Assembly: GCA_030490835.1 (NCBI GenBank)
Contig: CM059977.1
Coordinates: forward strand, 15,037,399 to 15,101,398
Source: Annona cherimola
Taxonomy: Eukaryota > Streptophyta > Magnoliopsida > Magnoliales > Annonaceae
Direction of reading: 5' to 3'
DNA: 64,000 nucleotides
This document shows, piece after piece, positions 1-12,439 of the stretch (its first letter is position 1; each line of letters starts with the position of its first letter). The notes below the pieces were generated by a model. That model saw nothing but the letters and a program-made list of their open reading frames with translations. It did not search any database and was not told where the DNA came from. Made by a program: the position numbers and the translations under genes.

Positions 1-1190
1 ATTACCTCTTAAATGAAATGAAACCAAAAGTTCATCATCTGACAATGCGAGTATGGTGGGAAGTAAAAAAAATATCTTTAAAAGTGTAAAATGGATGTAA
101 GGGGAAGTAAAAAAGTAAAAAAAATATCTTTAAAAATGTAAAAGAGATGTAATATGATAGAAGTAAAGAAGAAATATCTTTAATAAATAACATTTATTAA
201 AATATAATGATAAAAATAAAAAAGAAATAAATATAAATCAAAAAGGTCAAATTATTTTTTTGGAAAATGTGTACGCAAAAAAGTCAAAAACTACTTCATA
301 CCAAAGCATATTCCAAATGAATTCGATGATCAACTGGCCAATTCTTGTGTCGTAACTTTAGAAATTGATGGAAATGACCTGTTTGGAAGGATTCAAAAAC
401 TTCACGGAACTACGGTGTGTTTGTTTAAGTATAAAACTTTTTCTCTCTATAGTTATTCTATTTTTTAATTATTTCATCGCATTTTCTTATACATTTACTT
501 TACTTTTCAATTATTTTTACACAACTACTTGTACAATTAATCCATTTAACTTTATCTTTTTATTCTTCATCATTACTCTTATCATATCGTATTGTTTTTT
601 TTATTTAAATTTTTTTTATAACTTATCACTTTCAAATATCACATATGCGTTTGGAAAGTGATAAAACTTCCGAATGAAAAGTTTTTAAATTGATAAAAAA
701 TAATATGATATGATAGGAGTAATGATGAGAAATAAAGAGAAAAAAGTTAACATAAATACGTCAGTTATATAGAAATGATTTAAAAATAAACTAGTTGTAT
801 AAAAAGATGTCGAGAAATAATTAAAAAATAGAGTATTATGGAGAGTAGAAGTTTTAATTTGAAATTTTTTTATTATAAACTAACGCACCATTCTTTATTT
901 TTTATCATTACTCCTATCATATTACATCGTTTTTTTACAATTCAAATACTTTTATATCAAAAAAAATTTCATTCAAATATTTTATCATTTCCAAAACACA
1001 CTCCTAATCTATTCGAATGTAAAGATCAATGCAAGAGGTGAAGCTGGTGATATGCAGCAACGCTGTACACCATGGTAATGCATACGACCGAGGATATAAC
1101 AAGTGGTTGTGGGTCAACTAATAACCAGCCAGACAAATCCGGTTTCAAGAGGACTAGGGTTGAAATTTTGGGTTAAAGAATTTCAACTTG
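1..1190. other. AT-rich gene-free stretch with degraded Tourist-like MITEs
   Basis: No gene is visible. Two to three degraded copies of the window's commonest MITE family lie at about 405-660 and 640-1015. They are recognised by the internal motif GATATGATAGGAGTAATGAT (690-730) and by its reverse complement near 560-590 and 900-930. Copies in opposite orientation lie next to each other, as at 8.5 and 24.2 kb. The short ORFs here are read through these repeats and are not genes. Confidence 0.6.
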
Positions 1191-1195
1191 CTAGT

Positions 1196-2192
1196 TGTAA
1201 CACCCCTACATAGTGGATTGTGCGGAGCAGAGTGGACGATCCATGCGAAGTTCTTACTTGCATGAGGCGAGTAAGATGAGATGCGATGACGCACATTTGT
1301 GATTCAAGTCTTGGCAGACACGAGACGTGAGCAAGGCAGATCGTGGAGCAGGACTTAAGGCGGGATCATAAGGCGATCATGTGCGCATGATCGTGGATGT
1401 GAGATGAATATGATATGGATCGTGGATGCGGATCATATCGGCAATGCACGTTGCACGTAGGCAGTGATGCATTGAGGATCTCGCTGAGTAGGAGCAGTGA
1501 GGTTCATACCAAGTTGGCTAAACATGTGGCAAGCGAGGAGGACTGCTAGGTGGCAGTCACGTGGCGATGACGTGGATTGCACCTATACGTGTGGCTCTTA
1601 CGTGGTGCACGTGCGGAAGGGCTTGGACCAAGTCCTTGATGACTAAGCCACTTCCTTAGAAAGAAAGTGAGGACTTAATCATAATCAACTCTTTGATGCA
1701 AGAAGGAGGGAGACATGTGTTCTGGGAGGACACGTGGGCTTCTAGATGTGGGACATGTGTGCGACAAGTGTCTTCGCAGGAGAGAATCAAGAGCATGTAG
1801 CTTGAGCTGGGCTTGACATGTGTCTAGTTGGTTAGCTTGAGTATACTATATATACTTTAGGCTTTTCATTTGCAAAAGGACTTAAGAGGGGCATAAGGAC
1901 ACAAAGGAAGGCAAATGTAGAAGAAGCTCGGTGAGGAGTTACTATAGGGTGCTAAGTTGTGGACTTATTGTATACTATGTACAAAACATTGTTTTCCTTA
2001 ATGAAAGGTTGGGATGGTATAACTTTCCTGTAAGTTGCTTGTGTGACCTTTTTACTGCTTTGCTTTCATTTCTATCTCTTGTATTTTGCTAGTTTGGGTT
2101 GTTTCGTTTCATTAGCTTGGCCGTTAGGCTGCTAAGATTGGGGATCTTAGGCCGGCGCGCGATGCGGCATCATATAGAAGATCCGTATGATA
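1196..2192 (+). mobile_element. Putative solo LTR of an LTR retrotransposon
   Basis: This 997-base block begins TGTAACACCCC, a start common among plant LTRs, and is richer in G and C than its flanks. It is bracketed by an identical 5-base repeat, CTAGT, at 1191-1195 and 2193-2197, as expected for a retrotransposon target-site duplication. A TATA-like stretch (CTATATATAC, about 1848-1857) sits before a transcribed-looking 3' part with AATGAAA near 2000, resembling U3-R-U5 order. The 3' end reads TGATA instead of the canonical CA, so the right boundary or the identity may be wrong. No internal gag-pol sequence is present, hence solo LTR. Superfamily cannot be told. Confidence 0.5.
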
Positions 2193-2197
2193 CTAGT

Positions 2198-2860
2198 CCA
2201 TTTGTATGCCCCATTTTGCCCGTTTAAATAAATAAGTTAGTATTGGTTGAGATGATCTAACTCATCAACATGATAATTTAACTTATTTAACGCATCAATT
2301 TGAATAAAACATTTACAACCTGTACATTAATATAGTTAAGATTCTTGTTGGTGATTATTTTATAAATCATGAATGGTTATTAATAATGAAATCGACATTA
2401 AAAATCTGTTTTGATTGTTCATGATTACATTTTGAATAGTATTTTATTTTTATCTTTTATTATTCAACTCATTTTCAACCTACTATCAACATGTTTGTGG
2501 GGTCCATTTAAAAGTCACTGGCTCAATCATTCAGCACTAACCCTAACGTGAGTTTATCCCGACTAGCCGCGCTGATGCAGTCAATCTCGTGAGATAAATA
2601 ATTTCAATTAAAAATATATAATAATATTGAGAATAATGTGGGTAATTCAAATTAGTGGGTTATCACAAAAAAGGCAATGATTAAATACGTCCTTGTTTTT
2701 GTTATTTTAAACTTTTTAAATCAGATTTTCATACAAGAAGCACATTTGGCACATTTGTGCAAGAATACAACAGCGCGACCTTGGCCTTGAACTTGAGCAG
2801 AAAAACAAGAACGTAAGGCCAAAAGAATCAGCGATTTATGGTGAGAGAAAATTATATTTA
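2198..2860. other. Gene-free spacer
   Basis: AT-rich sequence between the putative solo LTR and the 3' end of the ABC1K3-type gene remnant. I see no coding sequence, RNA gene or recognisable repeat in it. Confidence 0.5.
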
Positions 2861-3084
2861 TTAGATCATCTTCTCAAACTCTTCAAGCCCCTTCACTCTT
2901 TGCATGGCAATGATAACCCATATAAAAAAAAGCCTGCATTATTGCAGAGAAGTGTGTCAGGGGAATTACGATGACTAGGACAAGATAGGCAACAACAGCA
3001 AAATGAATTGATGTTTATCCATTCAATCAAGTAGACAAAACAACACTTCAAAAAAAAAAAAAGTAGACAACACATAATAACTTA

Positions 3085-3351
3085 GAGTGTGTTTGGTAAT
3101 GAATAAAACTTTTGATGAAAAGTTTTGGAGAGTAAAAGTTATCAAATGATGTGATATGATAGGGGTAATGATGAGTAGTAAAGAGGATAAAGTTAAAATA
3201 GATAGGTTAGGTATGTGGATAGTTGTGTATAAATGATTGAAAAGTAGGATAGTTGTATAGGAAAATGTAAAAAAAATGATTAAAAAATATGATAGTTGTA
3301 GAGAATGAAAAGTTTTAACTTGACATTTTCTATCAATTGCCAAACACACCC
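3085..3351. mobile_element. Tourist-like MITE with TTA target duplication
   Basis: A 267-base element with inverted ends GAGTGTGTTTGG and CCAAACACACCC, flanked on both sides by TTA (3082-3084 and 3352-3354). A 3-base TWA duplication with GGG-type inverted ends is the mark of PIF/Harbinger (Tourist) MITEs. It has no coding capacity and lies in the last intron of the ABC1K3 remnant. Confidence 0.8.
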
Positions 3352-6300
3352 TTAATTTCCTTCGAATTCGGAAAAGTCAATCTAAACTAGAATGATCTTG
3401 TGGACTAGAATTCAAAACGTATTGTAGTATATGAAAGGGAAACTTAAATGCACCAAGCAAAAGATTATTATCATAATGACTCAAACTGGATAGGAAACAC
3501 AAGGAATGAGGATCAAATCCATTTAAATTAAGATATTGATGCCAGGGATGTTCATCTGCCCTCCCCTAAACCCATGCCATTAAAATAGTGGGCCTCAGCC
3601 ATTCACCATCCTTGGTCTCCTTGATGTGATAAATACAAGTATAATCTCTGCCGATCTGGTCATTTTCTTTCAATAACAAAAATATGTTTCTTGCAAAAAC
3701 ATGGGCAACCATGAGGCTGGACGACCCGCATGATAAAGTGACACATTGACATTTGGAGGCAGTAGTAATGCAGTATCCAACATTGCTCCACTGAACTGAC
3801 TACTAGTTTTGCAGACCCGGAGAAAGGATACAAAACCCAACTTCAACGCAGCATGCATTATATCTCGTATCATGGGAAACTTTGGGTATAATAATGAGTC
3901 ATACCGGCACCAATGAAAGCTACAGTTCCAATAGCTTGGCTTCCTTGGCTACTAAAGCTTACCCCAATATTTAACAAGGCTTTCCCCAAAACTGTACATA
4001 TGGTAGCCATTTGCAGTATTGTAGCTTTTCCGAGCAGCTCTTTCAGACTGACAAAACGTGCACATCTCGGTCAGCCTACAATGACTAATAATACAGAGCA
4101 CGCACAAAAGGAAAATAAGAGTGCTAAAGAGCCCAATGCATCAGGTTCAAGTGTGACATATCTTGGCTTAATGCAGGTCCATCCGATTTCTTGGAACACT
4201 ACATTGGAACAAAAGCTCTACTGGCAAAGCATTTTTATTCCTCATATCCTTACTGTAAAATCATAGGCCATTTTCATTAGTAGCTAGTTCAAAATGAATA
4301 CCTCTAAAACTCTGACTCTGAGTTTCAAATCTCCTGCCTCAAGCTGCTTCACAAACTCCTTTATCCGGTGAATTCTGTATGGCATCGAGGTAGTATGGTT
4401 TCTAGCCTGGAACGATTGCTTCTAATATATTAGTCAATAAACAGATGAAAGGCAATTACGAATTCCACAATGCTCAATATACTGAAAAAGGAATATCACT
4501 TTCAAGTTTATTTACTAAAGTAACAGTATTGATGGCTAACCAACAGCAATTAGTTTAAACAATGAAAAAGGAAAAAGGAAAAAAAGGCAAAGAAAGAAAT
4601 GGCAGAAAAGAACTAAGATTAACCGGTTAACCATAAATGGCGAATAAATTTTGGTAAGGCCACAACAAAACTAAGAGGTCAGGCCTTGAACATTTTGAAA
4701 GTTAATTCTTTATTACTTCTACAAATTCAAAAGGACAATAAACAATTGCAACTGATTATTCATCATCAGAATAAAGAGTTCTGAAAGAATCGAGAAAATG
4801 GCTAGGGATTTGAAACCAGTATTCTGTAGAGGAATGTTTAGTTGGACAGAGATCACAATAATTTTATTCAACACTTTGTTTCCTGTTCTCTACTAGTATT
4901 TTTTATTCAGAAAATTGTGTATCACTTTTTCAAAATATGCTCAAGTAAAACCACAACTTAAATATCATGGCATTTTTAACCGTAATGACCAAACCCGCCC
5001 TAGGGAAAACCCATGGCTGCAACAAATAATATGAAATCTAATAGAGAAGAATTGAGATGATGGGTACAAGTAAATACATCATCTGCTTGTTTTCTCAACT
5101 CTCCCACTAGTTGTGTTCCACTATGCTGCGTCTGCTTCATGTCTAATAATTCCTGTAATCCCATAAAAGTAATGCAAGATTATTAGCAAGAAAGAATGCT
5201 TCTAGAATCATTAATGAAAACATGTAACATCAACAAACCTAAACCAGGGCAAAGGGTGCTGCAACCTTTGCAAAGTTCACACAAAAAAATGAAAACTATA
5301 ACAAACAACTTATACTTAACCTGAACAATTACATCAAATGAATTGACAAATAAACAATTTTTAATCCAGCTGCAATTTGAAAATCATGAAATGGCATTAG
5401 CTGTAGAGAAATCATTACAAGTTATAACCAACAGTCCTGAATTTCCTTCAACTCATGTATTTGTCTTATGCAAGGCACCAATAAATTATTTTATAGCTGG
5501 CCAAGGTAAGACGGAAAGAGAGATTCATATATTATGTTCATATTATAGAAAGTGGAAGAAAACATCTCAATATGATGCAGATTGCAGAGTTAAGTAGAAA
5601 GTTCGCATTGTTCAATTTGATGCTCACATCTGCTACTTGGCAACTAACTTGTCCAGTCTTTCATGAAATTACAAGTGCGAATGACAGATTCAACAAGCCT
5701 ATGTTAAAAAGCCAAGTATACATGCATATGCATATGCATGCATGTTTACAGAGACAACAGTGTGATCCATATGGGTGTGAATCTGGACACATGCCAGACA
5801 CAGACAAAATATGTATCCCATCAATTAAAGACATTGATATTATCATCTAACTAATATCAAACAAGGAAAAAAGATAATCATGATTGATAATCTATTCGTA
5901 TGGAAAAACAGATGTTGTGCTAAAATTTAGTTTAAGACTTGTAAGTTGAATAATACAACTGTTAGCATACATTACATAGCATTTTTGTTCCGCCTCCTAA
6001 AATCATACTTTTGACAAAAAATGACGAGATTTCCATCTTGTAGACGTCTGCTATCTCAAAAGAATATCCCACACATTCTCATAGCATAAGATTGTGCATG
6101 GTTACTATGACCAATTTCATGTAGGGAATCTGCTGTCAGCTAAACCATCAAGGAAAATGCTGAAAACATCTTTATGATTTTAGTAAACACACCTTTGATT
6201 GTTGAGAATGCCTTTAAGACAAACGTGAAAGTGGCTGGGAAACAGAATGACTGATCGGTTGCCATTGCAAATAAGTCCTATAAAAATGCTCCAAAATGTT

Positions 6301-8513
6301 ACAATGTTTAGACTTTGTATGCAATATTCATAAGATTATTTTTAGAAATCCAATAGTAAAAATAAGCCAATTTCAAATTTTAAGTTTCCATATCCAAGTA
6401 TTATTTTACCCACCTAAAAGACATCTTCATGTCTTAATAAGCCCGCCTCAACATTTTTTTCATCAACATCATCATCTAAGTTCTTCCCCTGCATAATTGG
6501 GACCTTCATGAATCCCACTATGACATTCCAAATTTTATTGGCCCATCTGCAGCTCAACCTAGCTAGCCAAACAGATCAGAGCACAAATGAATGTTAAATA
6601 GTTTGACGTGGAGTTGGTTGTTAACCTCAATTTAATTAGATTATGTACCCCTCCTTTGTCCGTAGAAAACATATAACCTGATAAATTTATCAGATTCATA
6701 AATGGGACTCGACCCACAGATTCTTCATTGGAAAAAGAGGTGCTCTAACCTTCATATGTCACAGCACTCAATTCAGTTTTAGGAAGATATCGTAGAACTT
6801 TTAGCATACCTCACCAATTGCAGACAAAGTCTGCTGCTGATCTAGTGTCTGATTTAGCAAGTTGTCGAGGAAAAACTGTATTGATCTCCTGATCTAGAGA
6901 TACATTATTGCACAGTTCAGAGCCATGCTGAGTGCCTGTAACCCTTAAAGGTACAGAAAATAAAAGTTGTTGATCAGATGTTAGTGAGCAAGAAAAGCAT
7001 GCAATAAATACCAATGACAAATCTCCAGTGGGTTGGAGTGCTCCAAGATCAATAAGGCTTTCCATTACCTGCATGTTCGCTACTCATTAGGCCACATTCA
7101 TATGATTAAAACACAACTCAACCCAACCAAAAACTCTTTAAAAATCAAAATCTTTTTATAATAGTTTCTGTAATGAAAAAGGTTTTAGAAGCAAAAGAAG
7201 AGAACTAATCTTATCACAACTTGAAGGTTTATTTGGTCGGAAATGAGGTATCTTTCAGACAAGCTCCCTCTTTTTTAATTTGTTTAATACATGGAAACTA
7301 GTAATATATCCAAATAATCCATGCTTGCTATAGGAGGAATGCTGATGCCAGGTATAGTCAAATGCCCATTGGATAAAATTCTTAATAAGTTAAGAGATGC
7401 AGATAAGAAGCATTGCGAGATGGACGTGCTAAATGTTGAGAAATCCTGGTCCTTTATTTCCAGCACTTTATGCTTTTCTAACTTCTAAACCCTAACTATT
7501 AATAATAGCCTTTGACTAAGAAGTATTAGAGATTAACTAGAGAATTTACCTTTTTAGCATTTTTTTCATAAGTTGCATAGAAAAATTCAAGAAACATCTT
7601 CTTAGTGATTTTTTTAATGTCTCCCCTCAATCCAAAATTGTAATATATAAGCGAACCATCCACGTCAATGGCAAGATTCCCAGGATGAGGATCAGCGTGA
7701 CAAAAATAAAACAAACTATGCCTGACAATGGAAGTAGGTAAACATATGACATAATCCATAAAAGGTAAAAAATTCCAGAAGAAGCCACTTTGAAATTTGT
7801 ATAGTGACTGTTTGATCTCTTACCCAAAAGTTATACACAAAAAGATACTTTTGGACTGCATAGAACTTAAGATTAAAGCTACAGTTGCACCAGGAATCTA
7901 ACATTCGCTATATAGTTGGGAGAATTTGATGAAATAACTAACAGGAATGATAAAGCTCACAATCGTCCAAACAGTCAGCTTAGATGGTTCAGCAAGCTAA
8001 ACTGATACTTGTGGAAATTCTAGTTTCTATTTATTTTGACAGTTACAAGGAACAAAAACTGTTATGATAGACAAGCGAAAATTGTCAAACAGGTAGCAGT
8101 TAAGAATAAGCATAATGTTTGTTGACCTGAATCAAGTATCCTTCAATGGCATGTGAAGAGATCAAGGCGCGATTATAGCCTTATGCATCAATCATATGGA
8201 AGTCATTTATCTTAATACCTGTTAAAATGAAAAAATCTTTTATATTAATTTTTAGACCATGCTTAAAGTTCTATTGAACTTAAGGATATAGGTCACAAAT
8301 CATAATAATCAAAATGTGACGGACAAAAGTAATGCTGATCATCACAGTATCACCATCATCATGCTCTTACCCCAAGGGACTTGGTTCAGAAATGGTCAGG
8401 TGGGACTCACAAGAACCGGGACCATTTTAGGTATACCTTCCAATCTGACTGACCTCCTTTATCGGGCTTGAGAGAGGCCAGCAGGCCACGGAACTCCCAC
8501 AATCAATCGTTTA

Positions 8514-9040
8514 GGGTGTGTTTCGGAAAAGATAGAGCTTTTGGATGAAAATTTTTAGTGTAAATTTTTTTAGGAGGGTTTCTGACAATAACTAAAACTT
8601 TTTACTCTCTACAACTATTCTATTTTTAATTATTTTTTCACATTTTCCTGTACAAACTACCATATTTTTCAATTATTTCCATACAATTATTGATGCAACT
8701 AATCTATTTAATTTAACTTTATTCTCTTAACTTCTCATCATTGCTGCTATCATATCACATCATTTTCTATCATTTAACAATTTTTACACCAAAAACTTTT
8801 CATTCAAAAGTTTTATCACTTCTCAAACACACTTTAAATAAGAAAAAATGATTTGATATGATAGGGGTAATGACAAGGAATAAAGAGAATAAAGTTAAAA
8901 TATATAAGTTAGTTGTGTAGAAATGACTGAAAAACATAATAATTTGTATAAAAAGATACGATGAAATAATTAAAAATAGGATAGTTATGCAGAGTAAAAA
9001 GTTTTATTTGAGAAGTTTTATATTGAAACGAACACACTCT
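8514..9040. mobile_element. Composite of two inverted Tourist-like MITEs
   Basis: Two copies of the same MITE family lie head to head (8514-8832 and 8833-9040) with internal motifs in opposite orientation. The pair as a whole is flanked by TTA at 8511-8513 and 9041-9043, so it probably moved as one unit. It is located in an intron of the ABC1K3 remnant. Confidence 0.7.
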
Positions 9041-9424
9041 TAATTAAAAACATTTTCCTCTTCACCTAAAATAGAAAAATTACCAAACAAGTTCACCAAG
9101 TGCCATATAAAATGATAGCCATCAGTAACACTGACCAGGAACATACTCTAAGGTTAAAACTTTCGAGGCAGTGAAATCCCAGTAGACCATCTGTGAATAA
9201 ATATCATGTTAAGGCTTCTTAAAAATAAGAACTACTATTCTATATAAATCCTATCTTGAAAGTTAACAAAATTTCACAACAACATAAAGCAAGATCTAAT
9301 TATCTCAACTACTTTTGTCATAAATCATGGTTCTGAAGCATATGAAACTTACAGGAACACGAACCCACTTCACATTTCGAAAATCCATGCAAAACCTATC
9401 GGCATTCTTCCCTTCATTGATATA

Positions 9425-9530
9425 GTCGAGTTCTTGGTACAGAAGCCTGAATTTCATAAAATGTGACATGTCACAGGGTCGATTTCTTGGCATGGAAGCC
9501 TGAACTTCATAGAAAATGACATAGAAGCCT
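9425..9530 (-). repeat. Short tandem duplication spanning an exon's splice acceptor
   Basis: The block that contains the acceptor and start of exon 9353-9446 occurs again about 53 bases upstream in gene direction (near 9478-9510), as CAGGCTTCCATGCCAAGAA against CAGGCTTCTGTACCAAGAA. A third partial CAGGCTTC lies at about 9525. The duplication gives decoy acceptors between this exon and exon 9550-9609. Confidence 0.7.
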
Positions 9531-9801
9531 GTTGATGCTACCCACTTACATTGAGCATTCTTCATATATAGCAATCCAGTCTCTCATTGGACCACCAAAA
9601 GCTTCATTTCTATGAAAATATTTAAGTTTCCTTTATAAAGTCAAGGGAACAAATGAGACAATACTGTTACAACCTTGGCACAAGGAACAAAAGTATAAAT
9701 AATTTCTAGATAAAATCAAGTGTACTAAGCAGTGTAAATAAAAAGAGCACACAATCATTAAAAAATTTTGAAACTTGAGTTTATACAAACTATGCATATG
9801 A

Positions 9802-10099
9802 TGATAGGGTCCAACAAAGGATGGCCAAGAGGTGTGTAGGGGGGGTGCTTTTGCGTGTGTGATTAAGAAGGTGGGCGTAGGCCCAGTCTGTGGGCCTTGT
9901 CATTAGCCATCAGTATAAATAGGGTGAGAGAGATCAAAAGGGGCGTGGATGATTTGCATAGTTTTCAGTAGTACTTTAGTTGTACGAGAGAGGGAGAACA
10001 TCCTCTTGCATATGTCAGTTCTTGTAAGATAGGTGTCCTAATCTCCTAGATTGTAGCTTTTTGATTGAATGAAATAAAAGGTTGGATTTGGTTCTAACA
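9802..10099 (+). mobile_element. Short solo LTR or TRIM-like element
   Basis: A 298-base block starting TGATAGGG and ending CTAACA (TG...CA termini), with near-identical 5-base flanks TATGA (9797-9801) and TATGG (10100-10104). It contains a TATA box (AGTATAAATAGGG, about 9910-9922) and, near the 3' end, the AATGAAATAAAAG stretch typical of a polyadenylation region. This is the layout of a small LTR. There is no coding capacity. It sits in an intron of the ABC1K3 remnant. Confidence 0.6.
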
Positions 10100-12439
10100 T
10101 ATGGAAGGTTTTTGGGTTGCAAGTTCTTAGCAATGATGACTGTGCAAAAATTCTAGTAAATGCAATTCATGCCACACAGACCAATAGACTAATGAATAAC
10201 ACTTGTCGATAAGAACAACAACAGGAAGAGGAAGAAACTTTAAAAGTACCTCTCACCAGTAATTATAGAACTTACCCACAAGATTTCAAAATGATTTCCT
10301 AATTAAACTTTTCGAGAAGACAAGCTTAACAAAAAAATTTGCCGTGTAAAACTTTTGATTGGGGATGGATGGGGATGAGGTGCCAATAGATTAGAATTTC
10401 TTATTCCCAAAGGACATTTTCCTCATTTCAAATATACAACAACATTTTTTCATTTCATCGTAACTTTTCACTGAGAGGATTCTAATTACTTAAGGAAGTC
10501 GATGTCAAATAGTTTATTCAGGCTAGGTCTTTGAACTTTGACAACCACTTTGTCTCCACTGTGCAGAATAGCTCGATGTACCTAAAGTCAGAAATCGTCG
10601 AATCTCAAAATCGAAAAAACGTGAAAAGTTATCAAAACAAAATACCAAAAATATAGCCGTGGACGCCTACTCTGATTTAAGCATAATTAGACATGGCATT
10701 CAAGTCTTAAAACAGATCCATGAGAGACTTATTGCCCTTAAAGAGAAAGAAGTAGACAATAAAAATATAGATAGCAAACCTAATTTTGATTTCTTGAACT
10801 ACAATGAGTTACAAGCTTCACTTCGGAGCCATAGAAAGAGCTACCAGGCACATTGCTTATCATAGCTTTCCAAATTCCACTACATGTTCAGGTATAGAAT
10901 TATAGATGCAGGGAAAAAAAGGTTATTTTCTATGTGCTTTTAATTTCACTCAAGGCCCATGGAATTATCTCAGAAGGTTGGCCCAATAAAAATTTGTTTG
11001 ATGATAATGTCAAAGTTCCAAACCATGACGAAGAAAAGGATATGAAAAACACAAGAAACAAATTCATCGAAGTCTTTGTTTTGTAACATAAAAAAAAAAA
11101 AGACATACTCAGCCAGCAATGCTGCAATGGTACTATATGAAAAGAGAGTAGTTTCTCTGTGAAGATGGGCTTTTTTTTTGAAAAAAAAAATCAAACAGAA
11201 GAAGCGATCATTGGAGAGTGATGACCATTCCTTGCTTATCAAGATTTGAACCAGCAATAAGCAGTCATTTTTTTTCAAAAAAAAAGGAAATTTTTGTATC
11301 CATCCAATATTATTAAAAATTTCTCATAAGGGAGAATCAACTTCAAATAAAATGAAACAAGAAAAGCAAAGAACTGCAGGAAACAAGGAATAAGAACTTT
11401 TCCTTCGAGCATAGAAAAGAACATTAAGACAATTATAAGAAAAAGCACATAAAAAAAAAACACTGACACAACATACTAAGATGAAAATCTTACCCAACCC
11501 AAATTTGTCGTCAAGGGACTAGCAATCATAGAAAACAAGAGCGGGGCCTATAACATCACAAATCAAATTGGTATAGATTTCCCAAGGGAAAGCACGCTAA
11601 ATAATCAATATTCAAATAACTACCAAATCCCATATCGCTGATATTAGAACAAAATATCTTGTTTGGGAAGGTAGATAAAGATTGCGATGGGAACGAATGA
11701 AAATTCTTAATTTCCCAGCTATGATATATAATACGGTGATTGCTATGTCAGATCAAGAGGATATGGCAATGAAACGAGACAGAGCACCTGACCAAGACTA
11801 GCAACAGCTATTGGCTGATATTCAAACTTCTTGAACAATATGTCAACTGAAGCCCCCAACTCTCTCTCTATAAAATCTCTTGCACTATTCGCTGAAAATG
11901 TAGGGACTCTATCCTGCAATATATTGCACAAAATCCATACAAATTTGAGATTACACGTAATTATAAAGAAATTTGCAAACCCAAAACTAAATCATTTGCA
12001 CATAGCCATACTAACGATTTTTTTTTAAAGTTTGCATCCATATCAATTTGTTAAGTTATACCCAATAGCTGTTTAATGTCCCCATGAGGAGTTGACTCCT
12101 CAGGGGTGTTTTTATTTTTTTATTTTTGAAAGTACTCCTCAGGGGTGTTTGAGTTTACAAAAAAGTTTGATTCCTAAATAAACAACCATTAGGTGAAATC
12201 TAATAGAGTTGGTAAAATTGTTGACGTTGGTGTAAATAATTTAGTTTTAAATTTGATGAATGCAAATAACCCAAGAAAATTTTCGTTTAGATAATCATCA
12301 ATCGTAAGACTTCTAGCTTAATATTAATTTCATTTATTAATATGCAATAATAGCAAGAGAGAGAGATGAAAACTGTGATGTTGCAAAAGTTGGTTAATGT
12401 TCACAAAAGACACAATACTGGATATCAAATAAATAGACC

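Noticed and set aside
3913..4266. Plus-strand frame of 117 codons
   Set aside because: It lies opposite the C-terminal exon of the ABC1K3 remnant. The minus-strand translation matches the kinase family and the plus strand matches nothing.
5661..5850. Frames on both strands between ABC1K3 exons
   Set aside because: A stretch reading GIHIL was considered for the missing GIGYILDP block, but the match is too weak and no splice sites fit.
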